The notes below the pieces were generated by a model that was given only the letters and a program-made list of their open reading frames with translations, ran no database searches and was not told the origin of the DNA. From contig NC_135714.1 in assembly GCF_964656455.1 (NCBI RefSeq), positions 60,785,850-60,849,849 on the forward strand: a DNA stretch of 64,000 nucleotides. The letters are read 5' to 3'. The stretch is from Halichoerus grypus (lineage: Eukaryota > Chordata > Mammalia > Carnivora > Phocidae). Positions within the stretch are counted from its first letter, which is position 1, and every line of letters starts with the position of its first letter. Shown piece by piece: positions 12,205 through 22,599 of the stretch. Made by a program: the position numbers and the translations under genes.

Positions 12205-12450
12205 ATTCAGGAAACACACTTTTATGGAGCCCTTGCTACATGTAAGGAAGCTTCCATGTGTTAGTTCATGGAATCCTCACACTAACTCTGTGTGGTGAGT
12301 CTTCCTTTTCTCATCTTTAGGCTGAAGAAATGGATGCTCAGAGATGCTGCATATCTTGCCCAAGATCACCCAGTACTGGAAGTGAGATTCGTACCACGTT
12401 GGTCTGACTGTAGAGCGCTCAGTCTTTATAGGCCACACTGCCCTGCCTCT
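12205..12450 (-). repeat. MIR SINE
   Basis: Inverse MIR marks: tggagcccttgctacatgta, atggaatcctcacactaact, ggctgaagaaatggatgctc and ttgcccaagatcacccagta. Confidence 0.85.
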
Positions 12451-12663
12451 GCCTCTCTTAGATCTTCCATCCAGGTTATGAAACTTGAAAGGGAAATAAT
12501 ATACTTCCTATTTCGAAAATAACAAAAGAAAGTGATTATATAACTTTAATTGTAAGTGTTATATATGTATCCCAATTTAAAATAAAACCATGGAATTTTC
12601 CCTGTTGATCATTTTAAGTGTGAGAAACACACATTTCCATTTATTTATTTATTTTTTCACAAC

Positions 12664-12722
12664 ATCAAAAACTAATGATGTATGGTGACTAACATAACAT
12701 AATAAAATAAAATTTAAAAAAA
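12664..12722 (+). mobile_element. Carnivore L1 3' tip
   Basis: The sequence atcaaaaactaatgatgta, tggtgactaacataacataa and the following A-rich tract is the tip of carnivoran L1 elements. CACAAC repeats flank it at 12658-12663 and 12723-12728. Confidence 0.7.
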
Positions 12723-12868
12723 CACAACTCAAATATTAATAAAGATCATTCCAAATTATTCCAAATTATACATTTTTCCTTATGATCCTAAAATTTCATC
12801 CCAAATGGAGTCACCATACTAGATTCTGATCAAATCCTCCGAGTCCCACATTGGGCTCCTTGCTTGAG

Positions 12869-13045
12869 TTTTTAAAAAACTTTATTTGTCAAAGAGAGCT
12901 AGAGAGAGAGAGCAGCAGGCAGAAGGAGAAGCAGGCTCCCCACTGAGCAAGGAGCCCGATGTGGGACTCGATACCATGACACTGGGATCATGACCTGAGC
13001 CAAAGGTAGATGCTTAACCAACCGACTGAGCCACCCAGGCATCCC
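12869..13045 (-). mobile_element. Carnivore SINE (SINEC) body inside the composite insertion
   Basis: In + reading it runs actttatttgtcaaagaga, the purine-rich part, aagcaggctccccactgagc and gactgagccacccaggcat. It carries the unusual variant GAGCAAGGAGCC instead of the common GAGCAGGGAGCC. Confidence 0.92.
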
Positions 13046-13094
13046 CACATTTCCATTTCTAAGCACTGTGTTATCGTAAATGCACAGCAAACAA

Positions 13095-13215
13095 TATTAC
13101 ACATATTTTATAGATGAGAGACTCATCTAGGGCCCTACAGTTAAAAAGGGCCAGAGTTGGGATCCGAACACAGGATTCCTGACTCCTAACCTAGGATTCT
13201 TTCTTCCACTACAAT
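13095..13215 (-). repeat. MIR SINE, partial
   Basis: Inverse MIR end: tatagatgagagactcatct, gccagagttgggatccgaac and ggattcctgactcctaacc. Confidence 0.65.
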
Positions 13216-14184
13216 ATACACCATTTTGTGAGTCAAAAAAGGAATTTCCAACAGTATAAACCTAATGCTTTGGGATCAGATGAGAAGCAGGTGGGGAGAA
13301 GGGAGGGCTCACATCTGTGCCCTCATGTCATTCAGTACAACTCACAGGAATATTTCTCTGTTTTATTTAGAGTCTAGCAATTAAAGTCCAGTCCTGGGTT
13401 CCAAGGAATGCTTATTAATTTCCTAGGACCTAAGAGCCAGATTCAGTTCCTGGGCGGAAATTTTATTGCTTTGACTTTATTTCATTATTCCCACTTGATA
13501 TATAGTTTAAAACAAAGAATGCCCACCAGGCTGTGAGTAAGGATAATCCCCAGTGGATAAAAAGCAACACTCATAAGCTTTGCTCTAGAGATTTTTAATA
13601 TATTTTTTATCTACTTATCTTTTTATCTTTCTGTATTTTGCTTATTGCTTTAATACAGTTTTTGTACGTAGGGAGAACCTATTTCTCCTCAAAACACCAG
13701 CTGCCCAAAACAGCAAACAGATCGTACGTCACATTGCATCGGCTATGAATTATTCAATCACCCCTTCCTCCCATACTTCTACCTTGTCGTCATCCCGGAG
13801 TGCAAGTGGTCAGGAAAGGAAAAAAAAAAATCATTCAAGACATTAGAATGCAGGTGAACTTCAGTCGTGGGAGACTTGTACGAGATGAGCTCAATTTTAC
13901 TTCCAACTGCAGACAGAACTGCATGCACACGGAAGTCCTTACGTGTTCAGACTCATGTGGTGAAGCCATCTCCCTCCCCCGCAGCCGTACGTGCTGGCTT
14001 TTTCTCCTGGGTAAGCTGTGAACTCTGTTGGGCAGAGCTCATATAATAGCTTCAGAGTTCTTAGCATCTCTGACAGAGAAGGGTCAGAACACAGATGTCC
14101 TAGGTGTCGGATTTCTTGGGCACTTGAAGGATTTAGCAGACAAGTGAAGTGTTAGTTTAGGGACAAAGATCCGGGGGATTCTCA

Positions 14185-14415
14185 GGGGCAGCGGGCTGGA
14201 GAGTGAGTGCTCTGAAGTCAGAAACCTGAATTCCAGTCCCAGCTCTGTTGTTTTACTGACTTTGCAACCTTGAGCAAGTAAGTCATTTGACTCTTCTGAG
14301 CCTTCGTGTTCACATTTATATAAAAAGGAGATTATAATATTTTTACGAGTCGTTGTGACTTTTAAGATGATGCAGTCAAGTTATCGGAACACAGAAGGCA
14401 CTCAACCACTGGTCA
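14185..14415 (+). repeat. MIR SINE
   Basis: Marks in order: gtgctctgaagtcagaaacc, attccagtcccagctctg, ccttgagcaagtaagtcatt, ctgagccttcgtgttcacat and acacagaaggcactcaa. Confidence 0.9.
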
Positions 14416-14424
14416 CAATGATGA

Positions 14425-15045
14425 CAAGGATTCGTTCACTCATACAATAAATATTGAGCCCCTCTATGGGCCCCGTGCTGTTCTGCACACTGGGGATATA
14501 GCAGTGAGCAAGGCAGACCCAAATCCCTGCCCCCACGAAGCTGATGTTCTAGCGGGGAGATGGACAATAAACAAGATACACAAGTAAAACATACAGTGAG
14601 TTAGATGGTGATTTAAGTGCTAAAGAAAAAAATAAAGATAGGAAGGAAGATAAGCAATATTAGGGGAGGTTGAGATTTTAGAGGGGTGGTCAGGAAGAGC
14701 CTCCCCCAGAAGCTGAATTTGTGTAGAGGCTTAGGTTGAGTGAGGGAGAAAGACAAATGATTACCTGGGGCCCCAGCAGGGACAGGACTGAGATGGGAGT
14801 GTGTCTAGCAAACTCCACATGTCACCAGGACGGGAGGCGAGGAGGGTGGGTGCTGGTGTTAAGTAAGCAAAGAGGAGAGCAGTGGGAAGTCGAGAGGTAA
14901 GGGAGCCAAATCCAGCGAGTCCTTGATGCACAGATGGGGAGGACTTTGGTTTCTACTCTGAGCGTGTTAAGTAGAGTCATGCTAAGAGGTGTGACCTGAT
15001 CTGATTGAAATTGTAACTAGGTCACTAGGTTACTGCCTAAGGCAT
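14425..15045 (-). mobile_element. L2 3' end, antisense
   Basis: Reverse L2 marks are clear: ctggggatatagcagtgagc, ttctagcggggagatggaca, tggtcaggaagagcctcc, then ggaggactttggtttctact and tgtgacctgatctgattga. Confidence 0.85.
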
Positions 15046-15379
15046 GCTTATAATTATGGTAAAGCTGAAGCCGATGACCTAAGATAGCAAATAGGGCTGG
15101 GGAAGCAGAGAGACATGGCATTTGAGTATGGAGGGCACAAGCCCCAGAGAAGCAGAACATAGGACCAAGCCATCAGTGAAAGTGTTGGACTGGGCTAGAG
15201 GGGTTAAGGGAGAGGGAGGGAGACGGGCCTGGCCTCCTGCCCCTCCACACACTACATCCTGCTGCCCATCCCGGCACACGCCATTCCCGCGTCCGTGCCT
15301 ATCCCTATGCTTGAATGTATTTCCATCATAGCATGCACCATCTAGCACTGAATTTCTCTCTTTAAAAGTCAGTTTCCTC

Positions 15380-15470
15380 ACATGTGTTCAACAAATGTTT
15401 ATCAATCACCTATTATGTGCAGGCATTCAGTTAGGTGCTAAATTTACAGCCATGTAAAAGATTATAAATA
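15380..15470 (-). repeat. L2 3' tip, antisense
   Basis: The text gtgttcaacaaatgtttatc then cctattatgtgcaggcattc is the inverse of the L2 tip. Confidence 0.6.
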
Positions 15471-16585
15471 ATTCAAAAGCCAACCCCTCACAGGGTCCTC
15501 AGAGAAAAATCAGCGTAATCCTATAGGTGTGGATACATGTAGGAATTGAGAAGGGAAAAGGTACGCTAATTTTCCAGCGGGTCTCCTCACCTTCTCCCTA
15601 GTTTGTTAGCTTAGGGACTTCCCACCAGCTGTACACGGTGTATTATCTGAAGTCATTTACCCTGTTGACAGTCACATTCTTGGAAGAAGTAAATTCTCTG
15701 CAGGTGAATTGGACAAACAATGCCAGTGACCTCTTTAGCCGCTCCAGTATTGGTCCAAAGGTTTAAAATAATGAGCTTCATTTTTCACTCAGTCCTGCTG
15801 ACAGTATCGGCAAGGCTCGGAGTTAGAAGAAGTATAATCCTCTTTGATGAATAGTTCAGGGAAATTATCGTTAAACCTTCTGTAAATATTTTTCCAAAGT
15901 CATAATAGTGATTTTAGATAAAATGTGTGAATAATTGACATAAACTTAAGATTTTTGCATTTAGTTAGCCTCGGAACGTTGAAATCAATTATGTTATTGC
16001 CAGCGCATCAGCCAAAGTACCTCAAGATCTCAACTTATCATCCGTGATAATAAGTGGAGACAACAATATAGATTAAGGTAATTCACAGCCTTGTCTTAGC
16101 CAACAGTTTCAACTTTCTTGGCAACCAGGTTTATCACCTGAGTGGTCAACAAACAGAATATCCACAGACGGTTATGCTACCAAATAGAAAGTTGGCGAAA
16201 AAGCCAGTAGCAACAAAGGAGGAAGAGGGGGATGTGGGGGTCCTGCGTGTCCACAAACGGATATAGTGGGCCCTTAATCTGGTTAGCTACAAAAGTTTGA
16301 CCAGGCGTCTACACTTCGTGCCCTGCTGGCTCAATTCAAGGCCTCACTTGGGCCTTTTGGAGTAGAGCCCCTGGATGTATCCTAGCACAGAGCAAACTTC
16401 CCAGGGCTCCTCTGATTCCCCAGAAATTGCCTGACCTCCCAAAGAGTTATTTATATGGATGAATTTAAGCACCCTAAGAACACAAGGAATCCAGCCTTGT
16501 TTTTGTCCTCATAGGCTGTCTGACCTACTTCAGTGCATGTGTATGCTGTTGAATACAAAGGTATGAAATAAATTAAGAATATACT
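15470..16585. other. SHROOM3: Repeat-poor intron stretch with a TCF/LEF-type site
   Basis: No repeat family is apparent across about 1.1 kb. CTTTGAT (15842-15848) is a full TCF/LEF core on the - strand. Whether the stretch is conserved between mammals cannot be judged from one sequence. Confidence 0.4.
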
Positions 16586-16587
16586 AG

Positions 16588-16710
16588 ATTGTAAACTCAA
16601 TAAAGGAGAGAATACAGTTGGTTTCCTTCACTGACATTTATCCAGTCCTAGAACAGTGCCTGACACACGGAAGACGCTCAAAAAATATTTGTGAGTAAGT
16701 GAAGGAATGA
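16588..16710 (+). repeat. L2 3' tip
   Basis: Marks: gtaaactcaataaaggagag, ctagaacagtgcctgacaca and cggaagacgctcaa. Confidence 0.75.
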
Positions 16711-16899
16711 GTATGTTCACCAAGTTTCTGATCTCAAGGAGTTTAAAACCTAGAAGAAGGCACAGGTCATCATCAGAAGTCCCCCTAGCAAAGGTAGTGA
16801 TGGCAGGTTGTTTTAAGACAGGTAGAAATCATTGAAGGAGAGAGAAGGGGCAATTTTGTCTGGGTTGATGAGAAGTTTTGTGATAAAGGAGGAGTATTT

Positions 16900-16933
16900 G
16901 GGAGGGGGGGAAGGAGGAAGAGGAAAAGAGAAA
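16900..16933 (+). repeat. 34-base pure purine tract
   Basis: Every base from 16900 to 16933 is A or G, with a run of seven G (16904-16910). The tract could form triplex or G-rich structure. Confidence 0.8.
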
Positions 16934-17504
16934 TGGAAAATACAGGATAGGGGCTTATGTAAAAGATTGGTGTTGGAGAAAGGACCCAAAAGTCATCTCT
17001 GGTAATAAAGCCCCAAGACAGCAGGAACCAGGAAGAAAGACTATGGAGAAATTTGAGAATCAAAATATAAGAGAATTAAAATATAGTAGGTGCCCAACTA
17101 ATGTTTGACAAACAAATACCATTTCAAACAGTCATCCCAGCCCCCACTTTTTTTTTCGATTTTATAAATAATTATACTAATTGACTTTTTAAATGTAAAC
17201 ATTTTAAGTCTCAAAGTTCTGTGCAAAGTGAAGAGATTATGAGAAACTGCAAATACAAAGGGTTATAGGAGTAGTTTGTGAGCACAGTGAACAACAGTGA
17301 AACTCTAGGACATTCTTCATAATGTTTGCTTTCACATAAATCAGTCACGAGATGGATATAGCATAAAATATACAAATGAGCTTTCTTGACTTCCTTTTTT
17401 ATATAAGAAATCAATCATTTCCTAGGCCTTGTTTCATTCTCATGTTGTTGAAAATGTTGGCAAATAACACAGAGAGGACTCAGTTCCACAAACTGTAACT
17501 TGAG

Positions 17505-17602
17505 CAGGACCGTGTCTATAGTGCTCTTCATTGAACCCACAGCTTCTAGCTCCATACCTGGCACTCAGGAGATGCTCAGCAAATACTTGTTGAATGAACT
17601 AA
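17505..17602 (+). repeat. L2 3' tip
   Basis: The end ctggcactcaggagatgctc then agcaaatacttgttgaatga is the usual L2 tip. Confidence 0.75.
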
Positions 17603-18450
17603 TATTTCCGGGGGTCCTATGTGCAAAGCTCTGGGGAAGTAAAGACAACACAAGTAAAGATGGAGTCATGGCTCCTACCTTCAAAGAGTTCAGAGCCCAG
17701 GCTGGGGGTGAGGCTGGACTGTGGGCAGGGAACAGGCACAGATAGACACAGATCTGCCGGAAGACAGGGTGTGATAACCCCCAGCAGCAAGTGAAAGTAG
17801 TACCAACATAATACACTATTGGGATGCCACGTCACAGTTTATTATCAGATTCTCTAAAAATGGGGAAAGTGGGGTTACTTCTTAAAGGACAGAGTGCAGG
17901 GGCAAGGGGATGGGGTGGCATTGATGAGAGGTCTGGAAAAGCTTAAAGGAGATGGGGTTTGAATGTGGCCTCAAAGGATGGGTAGAAATTGGAGGTAACC
18001 TTCACCGAATATGCGCTGTGTGCCAGGCTTATGCACTTTGCTTGCTTACTCAGTGAACGATGAACTCAGTCCTCACAACAATCTCTGTGGAAAGCTCTGT
18101 TTTCTTACAGAAGAGGAAACTGAGGTACAATAAAGTGAAATAAGTTGCTCAAAGTCACCCAGCTAGTGACCAGACCCATACGGTCTAGTTCTAGAGCACC
18201 AGCTCTTAACCACAGTGGCACCTTAGGGTTTGTATAGGGGGCTCAAGGGTGCTACAGCTGTGGGAAGCAGTCCAGGTAGAAGGAAACCCCGAGCTGCAGG
18301 TGTAGAGGCCTTGTAGTGAGAGCATGCCTGTTGTGTTTGGGAAAAAGCGCACTTATAGAAGGTTGGCAGGGAAGATTAGTACGATGAGAAGGGGAGAAAG
18401 GCAGGAGGAAGGGATCAATAGGGGATGGCTGAGTACACCATGTTACATTC
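17603..18450 (-). mobile_element. L2 fragment, antisense, interrupted by a MIR
   Basis: L2-like inverse segments (tatgtgcaaagctctgggga, ttcaaagagttcagagccca, gtgcaggggcaaggggat, ggccttgtagtgagagcatg) continue on both sides of a MIR at 18000-18235. Confidence 0.55.
18000..18235 (-). repeat. MIR SINE nested in L2
   Basis: Inverse MIR marks: cgctgtgtgccaggcttatg, cagtcctcacaacaatctct, gaagaggaaactgaggtaca and caaagtcacccagctagtga. Confidence 0.85.
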
Positions 18451-18530
18451 ACACCAAGATGTTATAGTAGAATATCTTATGAATAGAAAGATATTCATGA
18501 TATATGATTTATGAAAACAATAGCTATCAC

Positions 18531-18714
18531 TTTTTTTTTATTTTTTATTTGACAGAGAGAGAGCGAGAGAGAGAGAACAAGCAGGGGGAGTGGGAAAGGG
18601 AGAAGCAGACTCCCCATTGAGCAGGGAGCCCCATGCAGGGCTTGATCCCAGGACCCTGGGATCATGACCTGAGCCGGAGACAGACACTTAACCAACTGAG
18701 CCACCCAGGCACCC
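18531..18714 (-). mobile_element. Carnivore SINE (SINEC)
   Basis: The poly-T start, gacagagagagagcgagaga, aagcagactccccattgagc and the terminal gagccacccaggcaccc are all present. The flanks repeat aatagctaYcacttttt (from 18519 and from 18715, one mismatch), a clear target-site duplication inside an older MIR. Confidence 0.95.
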
Positions 18715-18900
18715 AATAGCTACCACTTTTTAAATCTTACCACAGGCCAGAATCTGTGTTACCCAGTTCATGTGGCTTATTTCATTCATCTTCACGGCAG
18801 CTCTGTGGGGCAGGAATAATTATCCCCCATCTATTACCATAGATGAGGAGTCTGAAGCTTAGGCAGTGTTAAATGACTTCCCCTTACTCATGTTCTCTGT
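18715..18900 (-). repeat. MIR SINE (target of the preceding SINEC)
   Basis: Inverse MIR marks: tagctaccactttttaaatc, cagctctgtggggcaggaat and gatgaggagtctgaagctta. The piece before the SINEC continues it. Confidence 0.75.
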
Positions 18901-19279
18901 TTCACTCCTCAAACTCAGAACCACCAATTAAATAAAATAAAAGCTAGCAAGGGCCAAACTTATAAATTCATTATAGGAATTTGGTCCATTTTATATATAT
19001 TAAGACCTATTGAAGGTTTTTGAAAATGTGAGCAATTCTAGTGAGTAATTATTGAAAAAAGAGAAAATATGGGTCAGGTTTTGTTTATGTGGTTTTTGGT
19101 TTTTGTTTGATTTTTTTCCCCTTTTATTCCCTTTCATAATTATTGACATTCCACAAGCATTCATTGGCATGTGACAACTGGACAGAGCATTATTTTATTC
19201 TATTGGTTTCCAAAACACACCATCAACTTCTAACGTACTGTAATCAGTTATTTGGTTATTATGTTTAGGATTTACTTCC

Positions 19280-19400
19280 CCACTCCTACCCTAAGCACCA
19301 GAAGAGCAAGGGTTTCTGTTTTGTCCATAGTTACAGCCTTAGCACCTAGAACAATTTCTAGCATAAAGCAAGTATTGAATCACTTTGTTGAATGAATTAT
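19280..19400 (+). repeat. L2 3' tip
   Basis: Marks: cttagcacctagaacaattt, agcaagtattgaatcacttt and gttgaatgaa. Confidence 0.75.
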
Positions 19401-19945
19401 AATTTTTCAATAGACTTTATTTTTTACAGAAGTTTTAGGTTCACAGCAAAATTGAGTGGAGTAGAGAAAGTTCCCATTTGCCCCCTGCCCCCTCTCCCTT
19501 GGATAGAGTCCCACATTATCAACATTCCCCACTGGAGTGGAACATTTGTTACAGTCAATGAAACTACATTGACTGATCATTATCTCCCAAAGTCCATAGT
19601 TTACATGAGGGTTCACTTTTGGTGTTACACATTCTATGGTATAATGTCATGTATCTAGCCTCCTACTCTCATACAGAGTAGTTTCACTGCCCTAAACTTA
19701 TTCATCCTTCCCCTCCCCCTAACCCGGGCAGCCACTGATCTCTCCACTGTTTCCATAGTTTTTCCTTTCTGGAATGACATGTAGTTGGACTTATGCAGTA
19801 TGTAGCCTTTCACATTGGCTTCTTTCACTTAGTAATATGCAATTAAGGTTCTTCCATGTCTTTCTATGGCTTGATAGCTCATTTCTTTTTAGTGCTGACT
19901 AATACTCCATTGTCTAGATGTACCACAGTCTACTTATCCAAAGAA
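19401..19945 (-). mobile_element. L1M 3' UTR fragment, antisense
   Basis: Inverse L1 text in order: agttttaggttcacagcaaa, caacattccccactggagtg, tccatagtttacatgagggt, ggcttctttcacttagtaat and tactccattgtctagatgta. Confidence 0.9.
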
Positions 19946-20107
19946 TTATAATTTTAGACCAAAAAATGAGACAAGAAGAAGTCAACTTGTAAAGGAATAA
20001 AACAGTTGCTTTGAGTGGACTTTGGGAGTTGAAGCTGTGAAGGGGTGGGGGGTCGTGAATGGAATGGCATAGAGTCTTTTGGATGGAAACTGAGTTCCTT
20101 CACCCCT

Positions 20108-20205
20108 TCAGCTAATGTTTCTGAGCACCCTCTGCAGGCAGGCAGGGTTCTGGGTGCTAGACAGTGTAGAAAACAAAAGGCAGTCCCTGCCTTCCCCCCC
20201 CACCA
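20108..20205 (-). repeat. L2 3' tip, antisense, next to the exon
   Basis: The text cagctaatgtttctgagcac, aggcagggttctgggtgcta then caaaaggcagtccctgcc is the inverse of an L2 end. It finishes about 110 bases before the SHROOM3 exon. Confidence 0.65.
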
Positions 20206-20294
20206 TACCCTCGGGTTGGCTGCCAGTGGGGCGTGGTCATAACCGGTCTGTCGGGCTCTGCAGAAGTCCAGTGGGGCCTGGAGCAGCTTACCCA

Positions 20295-20318
20295 GGGCTC
20301 TCTCCTCTCTCTGAGCAG
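20295..20318 (+). other. SHROOM3: 3' splice site of the SHROOM3 PDZ exon
   Basis: A pyrimidine-rich tract (ctctctcctctctct) runs into GAGCAG immediately before the first codon of the exon. The junction falls between codons (phase 0). A possible branch sequence, CTTAC, sits about 30 bases upstream at 20287-20291. Confidence 0.9.
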
Positions 20319-20473
20319 ATCGAAGAAGGGGGCAAAGCGGACTTGGTGAGCTCCAAACTGCGGGCCGGGGACGAGGTGGTGCACATCAACGAGGTTGTGC
20401 TGAGCAGCTCCAGGAGGGAGGCCGTTTCCCTGGTGAAAGGATCCTACAAGACCCTCAGGCTGGTGGTACGCAG
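20319..20473 (+). CDS. SHROOM3: SHROOM3 internal exon, C-terminal half of the PDZ domain (partial gene)
   Basis: The exon encodes 51 residues plus two bases of a split Arg codon (AG + next exon). It begins IEEGGKAD and carries the PDZ hallmark [11 protein letters not shown] (exon residues 16-26), then helix alpha-[12 protein letters not shown] and the last strand TLRLVVR. This matches SHROOM3 closely and SHROOM2/4 only loosely. The carboxylate-binding loop of the PDZ must lie in the preceding exon, outside the window. The first position of helix alpha-B, which is His in class I PDZ domains, is Arg here, so ordinary class I ligand binding is not expected (inference). SHROOM3 is known to bind F-actin and to recruit ROCK through its C-terminal domain, driving apical constriction in neural tube, gut, lens and kidney epithelia. 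The reading frame is open, the splice sites are sound, and nothing suggests a pseudogene. A retrocopy is excluded because both exon edges are followed by intron sequence. Confidence 0.95.
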
Positions 20474-20479
20474 GTAGGC
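20474..20479 (+). other. SHROOM3: 5' splice site of the SHROOM3 PDZ exon
   Basis: The exon ends CAG and the intron begins GTAGGC. Reading through gives an in-frame TAG directly after the Arg codon, so coding stops here without splicing. The split codon AG + purine would restore Arg, as expected for the family's VVRR sequence. Confidence 0.88.
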
Positions 20480-21094
20480 TGTGCGGTGCCTCCGCTCTCC
20501 CTCCTACACCTGCCCCCACCCTGCCCCACCTCCTGGGAAGAGCTGGGATCAGGAGCTTGTTCTTTAAATCTCCCTGCGTGGATCCTTATGCCTCCTCCCC
20601 TCCCCCCTGCCCCACCTGGGATTTTTTCCTGCTCCATCTTGCAGTACGTGAGGAGGAAGTTGAGTGAAGACATTTCAGACACCACTTTCTTTTGAAACGC
20701 CGGCTTTCCCAGCAGGTATTGGGCTTGGCATGGCTCTGCCTCACCGTACTTCCTAAATTTCTGGGTGTAATGAAAAGTGACTCTGATCCCAGATGTGGTC
20801 AGAGCTCTATGAAGCCCTGTCTCCTTGGGGAACTAGAGAAAGCAGTTGGCTTGGAGCTTGAGGTGGCATTCCACTAGCCTCACCTACACCACAGCAGTCA
20901 TCAGAAAAGCAAATTCCTTCTTTTGTTTGCTTTGTCTTGTTTCCCTGGTGGTGACTCTGGTGACTCTTTTCTTGGAAAAGGTTTGGGCTGTGATGCGGTA
21001 TAATGCCTTAAAGTAAGAAGGTTCCTACTCCCGGGGAAACCCGCATCCTGGTGGAGGAAACTATTTATAAAAAGGGTAAAGGAATTAAAAACAA

Positions 21095-21300
21095 TTTTTT
21101 TAGCACTTTTCCAAACCAAGCGCTGCTCCGGTGTTTTCCATGTTAGCTCATTTAACCTCACAAGAATCTGGTGAGATAGCTATCACTATTCCCACTTACA
21201 GGCAAGAGGTTGCCGAAATGACTGAAGGTAGCAGAGCTGATAAGTGGAAGAACCAGAAGAGAATGTAGATACCCTTGGTTCTGCTTCACCCTGCCACTTG
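21095..21300 (-). repeat. MIR SINE
   Basis: Inverse MIR marks: ccatgttagctcatttaacc, tcacaagaatctggtgagat and gcagagctgataagtggaag. Confidence 0.8.
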
Positions 21301-21734
21301 AGAGTCATTACCTTGACCTACTAAGCCCTAGGCCTGCACATTTTGCTTATTTGGATATTTCTTCACTAATCAGGTTTTGGCTGCCTTACATGGCAACTAA
21401 ATGTTATCATATTTGAGAATGTTCACGTTGGCTGGCACTCTAGAAGTCATTCACCAAGCTACACTATTTTCAGGATGTGAAAAGTTAGCTGATCTTTTCA
21501 TCACTCGTAAGATACTCTCTTATGGGACCAGTCACTCCTACATTCAGGCATTCCTCAAACTTTACTGAGTAAGCCCTTGCTGAAGGGACCAGCTGCTCTT
21601 CCCAACCACAGAAACACAGCCGTGGGTATGGTCTCACCACGTCCCCAGGCTCTAGTGACTCTCCTCAGTGCTGGGCTGTGTCTGGCTTCTCTTCAGGGCC
21701 ATCTAACCATACATTGCTTCTCTGGTGGTCAAGG

Positions 21735-21960
21735 ATGGAGAGTGGCTCAAAACATAGAGTTCGATTGGGCCCAGGGCCAGGGCTGATCTCATTCCAGGGT
21801 TGTCTAGCTGTGTGACCTTGGGCAACTTACTTAACCTCATTGAAGATTTAGTTTCCTCATCTTTAAATATCTACTTTACAGGGTGATTGGAAAGATGAAA
21901 TGAAATACTCTACATACTCATGGTAACCACCTGGTAACAATAGATGCTGCTGCTCTTTAT
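21735..21960 (+). repeat. MIR SINE
   Basis: Marks: ctagctgtgtgaccttgggc, aacttacttaacctcattga, tagtttcctcatctttaaat and atgctgctgctctttata. Confidence 0.9.
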
Positions 21961-22359
21961 ATTATTGGCCAACTCTAGGCATAGGCTCATTCCTTATGGG
22001 CCACAATTTGAATAAAGCAGTCATCCCAAACACGGTGGCTGATTTCTCAAGCAGATGTGTAGGAAGTCACAGAACCATGAGGCCTATCCCATGTGTCCAA
22101 AAGAGTGTTGAAGTTTTCGAACTCGCTTTGGCATTGGCACCCAAAGCCCAACTTTAGAACACTGGCATTTATCTGTTGATCTGTTGGGGCATGAGAGTGG
22201 AATCCATACTCTCAATTTGTTTTGATGGGACTGTAGTGATAGATTAGCTTCTGGAAAGGGCTGCTCTATTTCTGGCTATGAAAAGTAGTCATGCTGGCCT
22301 CCTGTTCTGCTTTCTAGTTGATGGTGACATGAGATCTGAATTACTTCTAGCAGGAGAGG

Positions 22360-22545
22360 AGACAGTCCCGGGGTTGAAATCTGACCTTGTCATTTGCAAG
22401 TTGTGTGACCTTGGACCTCTCTAAGCCCAATTTTTTCATTTATAAAATATAGAAATAATAATTCTTGCCACAAAAGGGCATTATGTGGATTTAATGAATA
22501 AAGCGTAAGTACATAGTAGGTGTGCAATATTTGATCATTATCATT
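22360..22545 (+). repeat. MIR SINE
   Basis: Marks: gggttgaaatctgaccttgt, caagttgtgtgaccttggac, tttatgaataaa-like spacing and acatagtaggtgtgcaatat. Confidence 0.88.
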
Positions 22546-22569
22546 CTGGATCGGGTTAGAGGGTTATGT

Positions 22570-22591
22570 GGCAATACGCAGGAGTATTGCC
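22570..22591. repeat. Perfect 8-bp hairpin
   Basis: GGCAATAC and GTATTGCC flank a six-base loop (gcagga). Confidence 0.8.
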
Positions 22592-22599
22592 GTATCGCC

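Larger units (their letters stand above)
12630..13058 (-). mobile_element. Composite retroinsertion bounded by perfect 13-bp direct repeats
   Basis: CACATTTCCATTT occurs at 12630-12642 and 13046-13058. Between them (403 bases) lie, in + order: an A/T-rich tail read on the - strand (12643-12657); a sense L1 3' tip (12664-12722) with its own short flanking repeat CACAAC; about 110 bases of unassigned sequence; a 25-base inverted SINE copy (12840-12864); and an antisense SINEC body (12869-13045). The layout suggests one insertion later invaded by an L1 tip, or a 3' transduction. Confidence 0.7.
1..20318 (+). other. SHROOM3: 3' part of the SHROOM3 intron before the PDZ exon
   Basis: No other exon is recognisable in these 20 kb. 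Open frames are short or fall in repeats, and none is bounded by good splice sites with a known protein match. In human the matching intron is very long and holds a TCF7L2-responsive kidney enhancer with a renal-function risk variant (established knowledge). I cannot place its orthologue here without an alignment. Confidence 0.75.

Noticed and set aside
20157..20519. 120-codon open frame antisense to the SHROOM3 exon
   Set aside because: A shadow of the real exon and its GC-rich flanks.
20641..20695. Possible second exon after cttgcag with gaggaggaagttgagtgaag
   Set aside because: The acceptor-like word has no matching donor and the translation does not match the SHROOM3 residues that should follow.
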